Source: Mytilus galloprovincialis (lineage: Eukaryota > Mollusca > Bivalvia > Mytilida > Mytilidae). From it: a DNA stretch of 64,000 bases. Below the pieces are notes generated by a model, which saw only the letters and a program-made list of their open reading frames with translations, was not told the origin of the DNA and made no database searches. This document shows, in pieces, positions 23,001-30,965 of this stretch (within the stretch, counting starts at the first letter, position 1; the number at the start of each line of letters is the position of its first letter). The position numbers were made by a program, and so were the translations under genes. The stretch lies in the NCBI RefSeq assembly GCF_965363235.1, contig NC_134846.1, forward strand, positions 31,382,218 through 31,446,217, given 5' to 3'.

Positions 23001-24680
23001 AATAGGTTATCTTTAAACACTAAAGTAAACTGCTAATTAAATTTAGTTTTGTCTCCGTATTTCAGTAGTTTTTTTCCCCGTGCGCATTATCTTTGATATA
23101 TTTTTTTTTAGAGTAGAGCACTGTCGTAATGTATTGAAAGCAGACATATTGCATATACGCTACCAGTATAGAAAAAACGTAATGAATAAATTAAATGAGA
23201 AATGTACAAATTATATCTTGGTACCCTGACATTTGTGACAACAATTCAAAGATATAATACATTGCAACCTACTATCGTACAATTTAAACAGAGGCAGGCC
23301 ATTTCCAGATGTGCAAAATATATCTGTTCCCTCACATGCTCCAATACAAGTTGTTGTAGACTGCCATGATACCTTAACTGATTGGTATAAACATTGGCAG
23401 ACGTTTCTCTGAAATGGTCAATTTGAAATATAAGTGTATCAATTTAATTCAATTTGGAATGAATTTAGTAGGACAACAATGTTCATTGTCACAGTAATGA
23501 TCTATTCTTAAATGTGTTATTTTAGTAATTTAAAGATCAAGTAAAACATAGTTCCTAACGTTTTCTAAAAATTTTCATATTACCCTAGGTTAATGAAACT
23601 ATAAAATAAAAAGAAAAAACATAATGATGTGCTGCACATTATGACAACACGCGTTTCAATATTTATTACATTACATTTTCATTTAGCATATACTCACAAC
23701 ATAGATGAAATATTGGTATTTAAGTCCATTTGTACAAGCAAGGAGACATTCAAAAATATTTTTTACGTTGTATGGATAATTACTCTCTGGAAACCACCTT
23801 TGCAAACTTTTTTGAATGTCTGATATCATTTCTGAGTTTAAAATTTTAGGCACACAACCTACAAAATAAATCTAAGAACTAAAGTACTGATATACATGTT
23901 AGTTGTTTTACCTACCTTAGGTTTATATTTTTCTGTTTCCTTTTTTATTTTTGAATTTCTCTTGCTCTGCGTGCTCGTTATCAAGATCACTTATTCAGGA
24001 GATAAAAACGAATTAGTATTTGTGACCAACTTTTAGACCTATAAGACTGCAATTCTTGCTTACTGGAACGTTGAAAATATCGGTTCGGTTACCTGTGGAC
24101 TAACAGAACTCAAGGTTATTTTACATCCTGATAGTGCTTCATGGTATTCATACCTCTTAAAATCCAGCGTAAATCGTAGGTCATAGGTTGTATAAAACTA
24201 TAAATTGTAAAATTATAATCTAAAAAAATCAAAGTTACCTTCACCTAAGTCGAAATAAGCTGAAAATTTTAAACAAACTAAGTTATTTTTCAACAACAAT
24301 GTACTAGCGGTTGTGTATCTTTTGACAATGCCGGAACCGCCTATTACAAATAATCACAGACATAGGTTGTACACATTTCCTCAGAACAAAGGTAGAGGAT
24401 ATGATAAATACAAATCCTACGTAGAGCAACGAATTAAGAAAACATTGCAAACTGAATAGTAAAAAGTAAAATATATATATTTCATAATCAAACCCACAAA
24501 TTGAATGCTATTCAAAACACTGTACCATACCTACAAAATATCCCCAGTCTGACAGTAGTACAGTTGTTTGTATCCAGGTAGCATGTCCTTTTTGAAGTGA
24601 AGTTTTCTTGTTATTTACATCGTGTAATTTTAAAAGTTGACATTTTTTGTTTGCGTCATACCAGTTGGATACAACTTGAT
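10869..24680 (-). CDS. Gene 1: lectin-like/WSC-like membrane receptor, ITIM-like tail (partial, 9 exons)
   Basis: Nine minus-strand exons join without a frame break: 24680-24531, 23858-23698, 23408-23273, 22059-21931, 15898-15731, 14947-14834, 13784-13710, 12013-11941 and 11025-10869, giving about 390 residues to the stop. In order they give a lectin-like half domain (NWYDANKKC), a WSC-like cysteine domain over two exons, a lectin-like ending (RMKFVCN), a second lectin-like half (SWYDSTHAC) and its partner, a Ser/Thr/Asp-rich stalk, a transmembrane helix and a cytoplasmic tail. The predicted product is a type I cell-surface receptor with carbohydrate- or glycoprotein-binding modules. The tail carries VHYSVI, which fits the ITIM pattern [SIVL]xYxx[ILV]. 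Ligand and signalling are not known. The 5' end is unresolved; a signal-peptide candidate lies at 29787. E2 is inserted in the intron between 15898 and 21931. Confidence 0.8.
11590..11850 (+). repeat. Dispersed repeat, family D copy
   Basis: Contains CAATGCTCTTCAACTTCGTA and GTAGACGAAACGCGCGTCTG. Other copies lie at 38810-38995 (+), 27455-27610 (-) and, more decayed, at 22195-22375, 41680-41800 and 41950-42110. Non-coding; ends not certain. Confidence 0.7.
11941..12013 (-). CDS. Gene 1 exon: transmembrane helix
   Basis: Acceptor TTTTCAG and donor GTAAGT. With the split codons it codes N-L-T-D-I-R followed by about 20 hydrophobic residues (IIVIFLLGGLLLVLVAVLL). This is a clear single-pass membrane segment. 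The preceding NLT is a possible N-glycosylation site outside the membrane. Phase 1 in, phase 2 out, matching both neighbours. Confidence 0.85.
12893..13497 (-). mobile_element. Family A element with reverse-transcriptase-like C-terminal fragment
   Basis: Minus-strand frame 13468-13196 encodes a fragment including APAYGVYISQLIRYSRAC, DFLDRGLLLTRKLLNQ and KFYGRHHELVDRYG. I recall this fragment from bivalve retroelement polyproteins (from memory, not searched). A conserved non-coding end follows, with GAGCACCTGAGATCACCCC. Related pieces lie at 25640-26300 and 37876-38480 (same strand) and 26640-26868 (opposite strand). Truncated, in a gene 1 intron. Confidence 0.55.
13710..13784 (-). CDS. Gene 1 exon: extracellular stalk
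   Basis: Acceptor TAGTCACAG, donor GTAAGA; phase 1 on both sides. It codes 24 residues rich in Asp, Ser, Thr and Asn (DNDSDKTSS, then YTQTDSGVDHQ) with no cysteine. This suits a juxtamembrane stalk immediately before the transmembrane exon. Confidence 0.7.
14834..14947 (-). CDS. Gene 1 exon: second half of lectin-like domain 2
   Basis: Acceptor CCTGCTAG, donor GTAAAA; phase 1 both sides. Codes 37 residues with cysteines at GSRRCLIAI, IVYCSEYY and DALCTM. By position and phase it corresponds to exon 22059-21931. The sequence is diverged, so the domain assignment is tentative, while the exon call is supported by phase. Confidence 0.65.
15731..15898 (-). CDS. Gene 1 exon: first half of lectin-like domain 2
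   Basis: Acceptor GATATTGTAG, donor GTAATT; phase 1 both sides. Codes 55 residues with NGTNSSWYDSTHAC and later PQGIWLTHF. The W-Y-D...C...G..W spacing matches exon 24680-24531 and resembles the core of C-type-lectin-like domains. NGT, NSS and NLT are possible N-glycosylation sites. Confidence 0.7.
16228..16965 (+). repeat. E2 left arm with ACTTCCGGT/AAAATGGCGG repeats
   Basis: CACTTCCGGTAAAATCC followed by AAAATGGCGGA appears near 16356; variants follow near 16530 and 16698, and a weaker one near 16884. ACCGGAAGT is a consensus ETS-family site and AAAATGGCGG is YY1-like. The block also pairs with the right arm. Confidence 0.75.
18732..19516 (+). pseudogene. Decayed ORF of an uncharacterised invertebrate protein family
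   Basis: One frame can be followed from 18732 with in-frame stops at 18834, 18879 and three more before a frameshift near 19330-19410. It shows SCSHEEADT, VDTDVAVIAVSLF, LWLAFGSGK, FAGKGTALVTWMVF, VNEARKNVF and EAIPTTRSSL. A second frame then gives PFWTTLCEASS and a Cys-rich CKKQCHDLCK ending before TAA. I recall this motif order from uncharacterised cnidarian, sponge and mollusc proteins; I do not know a function. Its place inside E2 suggests it was carried by the transposon. Confidence 0.6.
19607..20325 (-). repeat. E2 right arm
   Basis: Read in reverse it parallels the left arm: AGATAGGGAGGCATTT, GTGCACATCCTGCTACAAGC and GGCATAGACCTTCCTCAA all occur in both. It keeps three ETS-like/YY1-like pairs, near 19853, 20012 and 20180 (ACCGGAAGT after CGCCAT or GCCAT). 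Confidence 0.75.
20430..20590 (-). repeat. Fragment of the GTCAGGAATATGACAG repeat family
   Basis: Reverse-strand copy of the words at 4230-4320: CTGTCATATTCCTGACTTGG next to AATGAATGGACAACAA. The plus strand then reads CCTCTCACTTGTACGACAG, as near 4575. No gene is seen between 20.6 and 21.2 kb. Confidence 0.5.
21234..21551 (+). CDS. Unrecognised 105-residue ORF
   Basis: An open frame from ATG with a mixed, not low-complexity composition (for example NIVIIPKIYFKMPIRIFDIW and FHSSLLIDIRHNM). I do not recognise it. It lies in a gene 1 intron on the opposite strand and ends in the foldback element at 21543. It could be an element-borne fragment or chance; no splice sites or promoter support it. 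Confidence 0.2.
   Translation: MCIDILTKSSYRTRSIRNRLLSARNNSRCSKNDGYKLLPTNIVIIPKIYFKMPIRIFDIWNDCKCNLIPTRDEMMKIYPNALFHSSLLIDIRHNMQTEMDIYIQY
21543..21689. repeat. Foldback element (AGGTCAATGTCAG family)
   Basis: The outer words CAATATTAGGTCAATGTCAG and their reverse complement CTGACATTGACCTAATATTG bound a hairpin. The inner segment TGGGGAAGGGCGAGGTTCTA pairs in part with CCTTTCCCCAGT. A second copy missing its right arm lies at 57719-57835. Confidence 0.85.
21931..22059 (-). CDS. Gene 1 exon: lectin-like domain 1, C-terminal part
   Basis: Acceptor TTTAATTAG, donor GTGAGT; phase 1 both sides. Codes 42 residues with SGHQCYSTS, IRSCKER and MKFVCNTAS. The closing C....FVC pattern is like the end of C-type-lectin-like domains (C....yiCE). 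It follows the WSC-like exons in the same frame. Confidence 0.7.
22195..22375 (+). repeat. Decayed family D repeat
   Basis: Shares TGTATTTGGCAAAAC, TGCTCTTCGACCTA and the region CGACATTGATAAGTCTTTT with the better copies at 11590 and 38810. Non-coding. Confidence 0.5.
23273..23408 (-). CDS. Gene 1 exon: WSC-like domain, second half
   Basis: Acceptor CCATTTCAG, donor GTAGGT; phase 0 in, phase 1 out. Codes 45 residues: NVCQCLYQ, then TTTCIGACEGTDIFC and GLPLFKLYD. The C.C ... C...C.G....C ... Y spacing is that of the second half of WSC domains, putative carbohydrate-binding modules. Splices in phase to 23858-23698, which carries the first half. Confidence 0.75.
23698..23858 (-). CDS. Gene 1 exon: WSC-like domain, first half
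   Basis: Acceptor ATTTTGTAG, donor GTGAGT; phase 1 in, phase 0 out. Codes 53 residues opening GCVPKILNSEM, as WSC domains open with Gly-Cys, then IFECLLACTNGLKYQYF (C...C) and IYV. Joined to the next exon it gives a domain of about 98 residues. The match is by motif spacing, not by search. Confidence 0.75.
24531..24680 (-). CDS. Gene 1 exon: lectin-like domain 1, first half
   Basis: Acceptor TTTTTCAAG, donor GTATGG; phase 1 both sides. Codes 49 residues with VVSNWYDANKKCQLL and GHATWIQTT. W-Y-D-A..K-C resembles the helix-1 region of C-type-lectin-like domains. It is the most upstream exon I can place; the exon supplying the first base of its first codon is not identified. Confidence 0.7.
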
Positions 24681-24979
24681 CTTGAAAAAGAATATACATG
24701 CATCATTGTTTTTATTTCAACAACAAAAGTTTGTTTAGATTTGAGTTAATCAGAAAGAACTGGATGTATTTATTTATGTCTAAATCATACAGTGATCATG
24801 GTTCTATCCTTTTAAAAATAGGATTTAAAATATTGTCAGTTAGAAATATAAATACAAAGATTGTGCATATCTTTATCTCTGTATTAAGAGAAATTCCATC
24901 TGAATGGAAACATAGCATAGTACATTTAGTAAGAAAAGATGTAATAAGTGTAATGTTATAATTAACACTGCCATTAAAG

Positions 24980-25240
24980 CGGGAGGTTTGGAATGCCACA
25001 AAACCAGGTTCGACCCACCATTTTTTCATAAAATTCCTGTACCAAGTCAGGAAAATGGCCATTGTTACATTATAGTTCGTTTCTGTGTGTGTTACATTTC
25101 GGTGTTGTGTCTCTGTTGTGTCGTAGTTCTCTTATATTTGATACATTTCCCTCAGTTTTAGTTTGTAACCCGGATTTGTTTTTTTTTCTCTATCGATTTA
25201 TGAATTTTGAACAGCGGTATACTACTGTTGCCTTTATTTA
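24980..25240 (+). mobile_element. Dispersed repeat, family C copy
   Basis: GGGAGGTTTGGAATGCCACA to ACAGCGGTATACTACTGTTG plus CCTTTATTTA; parallels 9609-10033 but with an internal deletion. Directly downstream (25270-25335) is a diverged piece of another repeat ending near CATATCACATCTTCC. Confidence 0.7.
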
Positions 25241-25639
25241 GGAACAATTCAGACGTATGTAATGGTTTACTTTTATAAATTGCGACTTGAATGGAGAGTT
25301 GTTTCATAACCACTCATATCACATCTTCCTATGTCTGTATATTTTATCATAATTGATTTATCAAATCCCGGGTCCATCGATGATTGTATTTTACAATTTG
25401 AGATTGTTATGTTTGAACTGTAAAACCGATGTGTTGGCATGCTCATATCATTGAAGATTTTATAATTTTATTTTTTGCACATTTAACTTTCGACATGAGT
25501 ATTGTACTCAATGGGGTTAGACAGTAGACTCTCATGAAAACGTCGCTTGCAACAAATCAATGTTAAGTTTACCAAAATGTACTTAAAGTTTAGAAATAAA
25601 AGAAGATATATAAAATTTTAACAAGGAAATAACCAAACT

Positions 25640-26300
25640 CGCAGGAAATATCAAAACGGAAATCAAATGGCATAATCAAAGGCTCAAACACATGAAACGA
25701 ATGGAAAACAAACAGGGTCGAAGGATATCAAAGGCGCATTCGTCCTCAACAGTCGAAAATAAATTGACTATCCCATGGCTGAAAGTGAAACAGACAAACG
25801 GACATAAAATATCACTCAAAAACACTGCATAGAAATCTAAAGACTGAGCAATTAGAACTCAATCAAAAACTTGGGGTAATCTCAGGTTTTCCGGAAGAGT
25901 AAGTAGATCGTGCATCAAATACTTGACATGTGGCACCCGCCGTATTTAATTTACTAGTGCAAAACCTGGTGACAAGTTTTATTCGCTAGGTCAAAATTGA
26001 AAAGAAAAAAAAAAGAGGATGGTATTGTATATATCTATGAAACAGATAGTTCAATGTTAACACTTGGTTTAATATTTCTTCTATTAATAAAAGCATGGTC
26101 AAAAATACAAGCAACGATATATCGAATCAATTTGGAGATATATAATCCGTATTAAGGCGCTATCGAATATAACTACATAGAAACGGACGGTTCACAATTT
26201 GGGAACTGAGATCATTTCTGTTGTGTAAGGGTTTTTTTCAAACGACCATCATTGTCAAAGTATAGATGTAACTCAAGATATAAGGAAGACTTAACTGTTT
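25640..26300 (-). mobile_element. Decayed family A element
   Basis: Matches the 12893-13497 copy in order: ACTTGGGGTAATCTCAGG, CATGTGGCACCCGCCGTA, and a frame-broken remnant of the reverse-transcriptase-like fragment near 26040-26200. No open frame remains. Confidence 0.55.
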
Positions 26301-26639
26301 CTGATGTATTCCTTATCTTATGTTCGATTGGATACATGCGTTCAATATGTAGTCATAATCCTGACTTTATAAAGGCATATTTTATTCACGGAAGTAATTA
26401 CAATTGTTTTTTATTGTTTGTATTTAATGTTGATATCCGTTAGGGGTGATATCCTGAGGTGAATTTATTTATAAATTACAGGATGCGCTTGTCTGTGAAA
26501 TTTCCTGTATGATATTAAAATAATTAATTGAAATTAATTGAACCTGTGTCCGATTTCTGGACTTTGAACTTAACCGACACGCTGCTGGTTTAAAAGGTTA
26601 CAGTCAACAGGAATCTTACCGGATTGGTAATAACATAAG

Positions 26640-26868
26640 GAACACGACAGGTGCCACATGTGGAGAAGGATCCTCTTACCCTTCCGGAGCACATGAGATC
26701 ACCCCGAGTTTTTGGTGGGGTTCGTGTTGCTAATTCTTTAGTTTTCTATGTTGTGCCATGTGCTCTATTGTTTGTCTGTTTGTCTTCTTTCAATTTTAGC
26801 CAGGTTGTTTATTTTCGATTAATGAGTTTGACTGTCCCTCTGGTATCTTTCGTCCCATTTTTACATTA
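26640..26868 (+). mobile_element. Family A element, 3' part, opposite orientation
   Basis: Begins ACACGACAGGTGCCACATG and runs through GGAGCACATGAGATCACC to CTTTCGTCCCATTTTTA, the reverse complement of the family A end. The short open frame over it is the repeat itself, seen again at 13103-12813, and not a host gene. Confidence 0.65.
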
Positions 26869-27454
26869 ACACATTATTCCGACTCCGGGACCATAGTTTT
26901 TACAATAACTCCTAATTTCCGCATAACTAAGAAGGGAAACAGAAAATACCAATATTAATATTTGGTGTAAACCAGCATGAGTTAATGAGCGGGACACGCT
27001 ACTACGAGACCACATAAATGGTTTGACCGTAACATAACTAAGAAGATGTACATAAATAAGAAGAGTGCCAATAAGACAACTCTCCATGCAAGTCACAATG
27101 TATTTAGGTGAATATTATAGGTCAAGGTACACATAATAAATCATTCGATTAAGAAACAGAACAATAAGTTGATTAACTGAGACATTAGTATTATGAAAAA
27201 AATCGCTATGCCCATTGAAAAAATGTGATGTTACTGTTAACGTGATAATTATAATTTAAACAGTTAACTTATGATACGTTTTCACATTTAAAAGCTGGCA
27301 ACTTCTAATAAGTAGTATAATAGTAGTTTTAACTAAAAAATAAATATATATATCTCAAAATGTGGAATTAAACCATGAGTATTCTATATTTTAAAGTCGT
27401 ATTTGGTTTTTTTTTCTACAGAAAGTGGCATACATGGAAACATGTTGTGAATAA

Positions 27455-27610
27455 ACTCATCATAGTACCAGGTTTAAAATTTGGTATTTGTGCTAGACGC
27501 GGGTTTCGCCTACAAAAGACTCATCCATGACGCTCGAATAAAAAAGGTTAAACAGCCCCAAAAAAATACGAAGTTGAAGAGCAAATATTCCTTAATGTTT
27601 TGTGAGTGCC
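27455..27610 (-). repeat. Dispersed repeat, family D, minus orientation
   Basis: Reverse complement of the family core: CAAAAGACTCATCCATGACG and CGAAGTTGAAGAGCAAATA. It parallels 38810-38995. Confidence 0.65.
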
Positions 27611-27973
27611 AGTTGAAATAGAATAAAAATCATTCAAACCAGAGCTAAAATAGTTCAATTATTGATACGTTACATTTTACACTCCTTGCTACGGTTAGGA
27701 CGTGTTTGTATGACATATTCTATATCAAAGACATAACTTACATGAACAAAAAGCAAACACTCAATCATTGTTATGATAAAGTCCAGCTTTTATTAATTCT
27801 TCAAAACATCTTAAATAGATCATCGCCGTATTCATGATACATTTGTGTTTTCAGCAATTATTTATACTTAGATTGAATTAGGTGTTTTACAACATTTGAT
27901 ATGACATGGTACATGTATGCAAACGATTATTTCTAAACTTTCTTTATTTTAAAAAAAAAAAAAGAAAAGCTAT

Positions 27974-28321
27974 AGCTTTGAACCATACCTACTTTCTCAA
28001 AACTTTGAATATAGACAACTAATTTCTAAATTTCGAATAAGTGACCACTGCTTAATAATAGAAACTGGAAGATACAGGAAAATTCCCAGAGATTTAAGAC
28101 TATGTACACATTGTGATGTACTAGATGATGAGTTTCATTTCTTTTTTAAATGTAAAATAAATGAACAATTAAGAAAAGAATTTTTAAATGAAAATAAATA
28201 TAATAACTTAAATGATATAGATAAATTAAAACATATTCTCAATCCTGAAACAAAACAGGACACTTGCAAATTAGGCTCCTTTTTAAAACAGTCACTAAGA
28301 CTGAGGGCAGGGAGTCCTTGA
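27974..28321 (+). pseudogene. C-terminal fragment of a LINE ORF2
   Basis: A single frame from about 27974 to the TGA at 28319-28321 gives LISKFRISDHCLIIETGRYR and then a zinc-knuckle-like CTHCDVLDDEFHFFFKC (C-x2-C-x8-H-x5-C), typical of the tail of non-LTR retrotransposon polyproteins. The upstream part is missing. A TA microsatellite follows almost at once. A related fragment lies at 51480. Confidence 0.65.
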
Positions 28322-28335
28322 TATAATTTGAATCT

Positions 28336-28337
<2 letters not shown>

Positions 28338-28393
<56 letters not shown>
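28338..28393. repeat. (TA)n microsatellite, about 28 units
   Basis: Perfect TA dinucleotide run directly after the LINE fragment; such tails are common at LINE 3' ends. A minus-strand open frame through it is an artefact of the repeat. Confidence 0.9.
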
Positions 28394-28394
<1 letters not shown>

Positions 28395-29718
28395 ATTTAA
28401 AAAAAAAGACAAATTATAGTTCAAAGTGTGTCCATTGTTTATTTTCATTGTTTTATGTAAACTGTATATTATGTATAATGTTTTAAGCCATTGGTCCATA
28501 TGGGCGTAAAGTGCTTTTCAATAAAGTATTTATATCTATACCCATTTTTTCGACTTAATGTGTTCGAAAATCTGGTAAATAAAAACATACTTAAAAACTC
28601 TTTCATCAACTACCAATGTTCAATATATACTACTGAACATATCTTAAACAGGAAACTTTTACCTTTTCCATACACATTGTTCTGTATAAATCCATAACAA
28701 AATACAAGTAAAACAAATCCAAAGCAGTCTATACTTTTCATTTCATCGATTGAATGTCATTTCTAATTGTATTTTAATTAATAAGGAAATAAACAACATA
28801 ACCCAAATAATGATAATTAGTATTAATCTGATGATATATCGTAGTTCAGTGTATGTGTTTCATACAGAATTAAAAAACAATGCAATGGATCAAGATTATA
28901 ATAATCATAAAAACTATAATAGAAAGACAAAAACTATTATATCTAACATTATCATTAAGATCTTCTTGTAAGTTTTTTTTTTGTTCCGATCTGGTCAGCC
29001 GATTCCTTTATGAGTTATTATCATCACTTGTTTTTCAATTTTGCCTATTGTTTTGAGAAAAATACTTAGATATAGAGAACCTTTGAATAGCAAAACTTGA
29101 TGTGTAAATAATACAAAAAAAAATCTAAAATCATCAGTTTTAAAACTACTTAAATGAAGTATTGCCTATGAATAAAGTTTGTATCAAGTTGCGTGTTTTG
29201 TGCAAAAACTATATTAGATCAAGAGAAATTTCAAGCAGCAAACGTGATCAGCAAAGGAAGATCTGAAAAGACGTCACGTAGCTGATCGTGTCAGTCAACT
29301 CCTTGGTCAAAAAGTCAATAAGCATCGCCTTACAAAAGAATTACCAATTCATACGGATATTTTACCAATTCTTTTTTTGGCAAACATTAAAGTAGAAAGA
29401 AACTGAACAAACATCATTATGTTATTTATGTACAATATTCTAGTATATATTATATAGTAGTGGCCATTATTGGAGATGTCCATCGATCCAGGTAACTGTT
29501 ACTGGCTGTCTAGCAACTGTTGAAATCGTTTTTTCGAATTTATTAAACAGTGAAATACAAGTCATCGATATGTCTAAACGAGCTACGGTCCTTTAACATT
29601 AAATACACAATTATTACATTAGATGAATGTTTAACTATTATACGTTATTTTGATTGACTAACAGTAGTCTCTGGTCATTCCACATTCGAAAATTAATTGT
29701 AACATACAGGATGACAAA

Positions 29719-29787
29719 CGTTTCCACAATAAAGTGCACACAAAAATAAAAACAAAAACTTGTCAGTATTTGCGCTTTCATGGTCAT
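29719..29787 (-). CDS. Candidate signal-peptide exon (possibly gene 1)
   Basis: From ATG at 29787 the minus strand codes MTMKAQILTSFCFYFCVHF followed by IVET: a basic start and a long hydrophobic core, like a secretion signal. A possible donor GTTTGT follows GTGGAAAC. It lies 5 kb upstream of the first placed exon of gene 1 on the same strand. A direct join would be out of phase, so at least one further exon would be needed; one weak possibility starts after the acceptor TTTCCCTTCTTAG at 26927. Low confidence. Confidence 0.3.
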
Positions 29788-30366
29788 ACCGACAAAATGT
29801 AATTATAAGTATTTAATGCTTCTTTCGGTTAATGTCATAAGGTTGTAAAAGCACAGACCGTTCGTACATTTTTAGAATGAAGCGCTTTCGCGTTTATTAC
29901 AAAATGTACCTCAGTCAACACTTTTACATGTTTACGGTCCAATGAATTTACAAAATGACGCATTCATTTCTTAATTGCATCTATTATGTCTGTAATTTTA
30001 AGATTTTAAAAATGAATATATTGCATTGAAATGAATTACTATACTATCCTGCAAATAAAAAGAGAATACATTTGTGTTACAAATAGTTTATCAACTCATG
30101 CATGTCATACAAGTAGTGTAATAAATTTCTGGAAATTTTATAGTGTCATGTGTGGAGGATAGACAACGTTAACACTAGGCTAATTAATATTCATTATAAA
30201 AAAAATCACCAGTCAAAAACTTTTACAATCACTTTCAATTGAAGGACAATGTTTTTATGTATTGTTATTCAAAACGTTATATGTATGACCGAAACCAATA
30301 TAGACCACGAAAATACGTCAATTTGATTTTGATATCCGCTACGAATTATTTTTGTAGTGATTTTCA

Positions 30367-30965
30367 TCATTGTGACAAGTAACGCTGAACTTCTTCATCC
30401 GAGACGTCGTCAATGCGATAAGGGAATTCGGGCCATTTCTTAAATTTTACCAAATCTTTTGAAAATTTATCAAAGAAATTGACCTTATCTTTTGAAATTG
30501 CTACAAAGTCACATTGCTGATAGACAAGTATTACTCCCCAGTTGTGACCACAAATATTCCCAAATACTCTTTCCGTTTTCTTTATTGTGTCAAATTTTGT
30601 CATCTTTTTAAGAGGTTCGCGTCTTATTCTTGTCAAAATTGTCTTGTCAAAAATTATAGTGTGTTTTCTTTTTATATTTCTGATAAATTGACCATCAGCT
30701 ACTGGTTTCCCGCAGAACTTGCAATTAACTGTGAAAGCTCCTATGGTTTTACTGTCCGCTTGACGTTGTTGGACCAGTCGTCCCTGAACTTCGGAAGCAT
30801 ATATCCCTCGTTCTGCTATTGCTATATGTGCAGTAAGGTCAAGGTCGATCACTTGTTCAATTGCATTTTTCATGTAGTATTGCCTTAAAATATTTTTTGT
30901 TTCCCTTTCAAAATCTTCAGAAGACGCCAGGATTACCTCCCTTCCTCCTTTGTCTCTAATTCGTC
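30367..30965 (-). CDS. Gene 2 last exon: motif VI end, pincer and C-terminal RNA-binding domain
   Basis: The first codon is completed by the last base of the previous exon, giving [16 protein letters not shown]; 198 residues to TGA at 30369-30367. Helical segment [12 protein letters not shown] is pincer-like. The C-terminal domain shows NCKFCGKP (first zinc pair) and [10 protein letters not shown] (fourth Cys before G-H-N-W-G). The partner expected 2-5 residues before that Cys is absent; the residues are V-F-G-N-I. The coding ATG inside this exon is not a start: the frame stays open to the acceptor at 30967-30966. Confidence 0.9.

Noticed and set aside
26866..27096. Further exon of gene 1 after the acceptor TTTCCCTTCTTAG
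   Set aside because: The acceptor is good and the frame could link the signal-peptide candidate to exon 24680, but every donor that would keep phase is weak and the exon would be very small.
28239..28499. 86-residue minus-strand frame
   Set aside because: About a third of it is a Tyr-Ile run translated from the (TA)n microsatellite.
30514..30888. 124-residue plus-strand open frame
   Set aside because: Antisense shadow of the RLR C-terminal domain exon.
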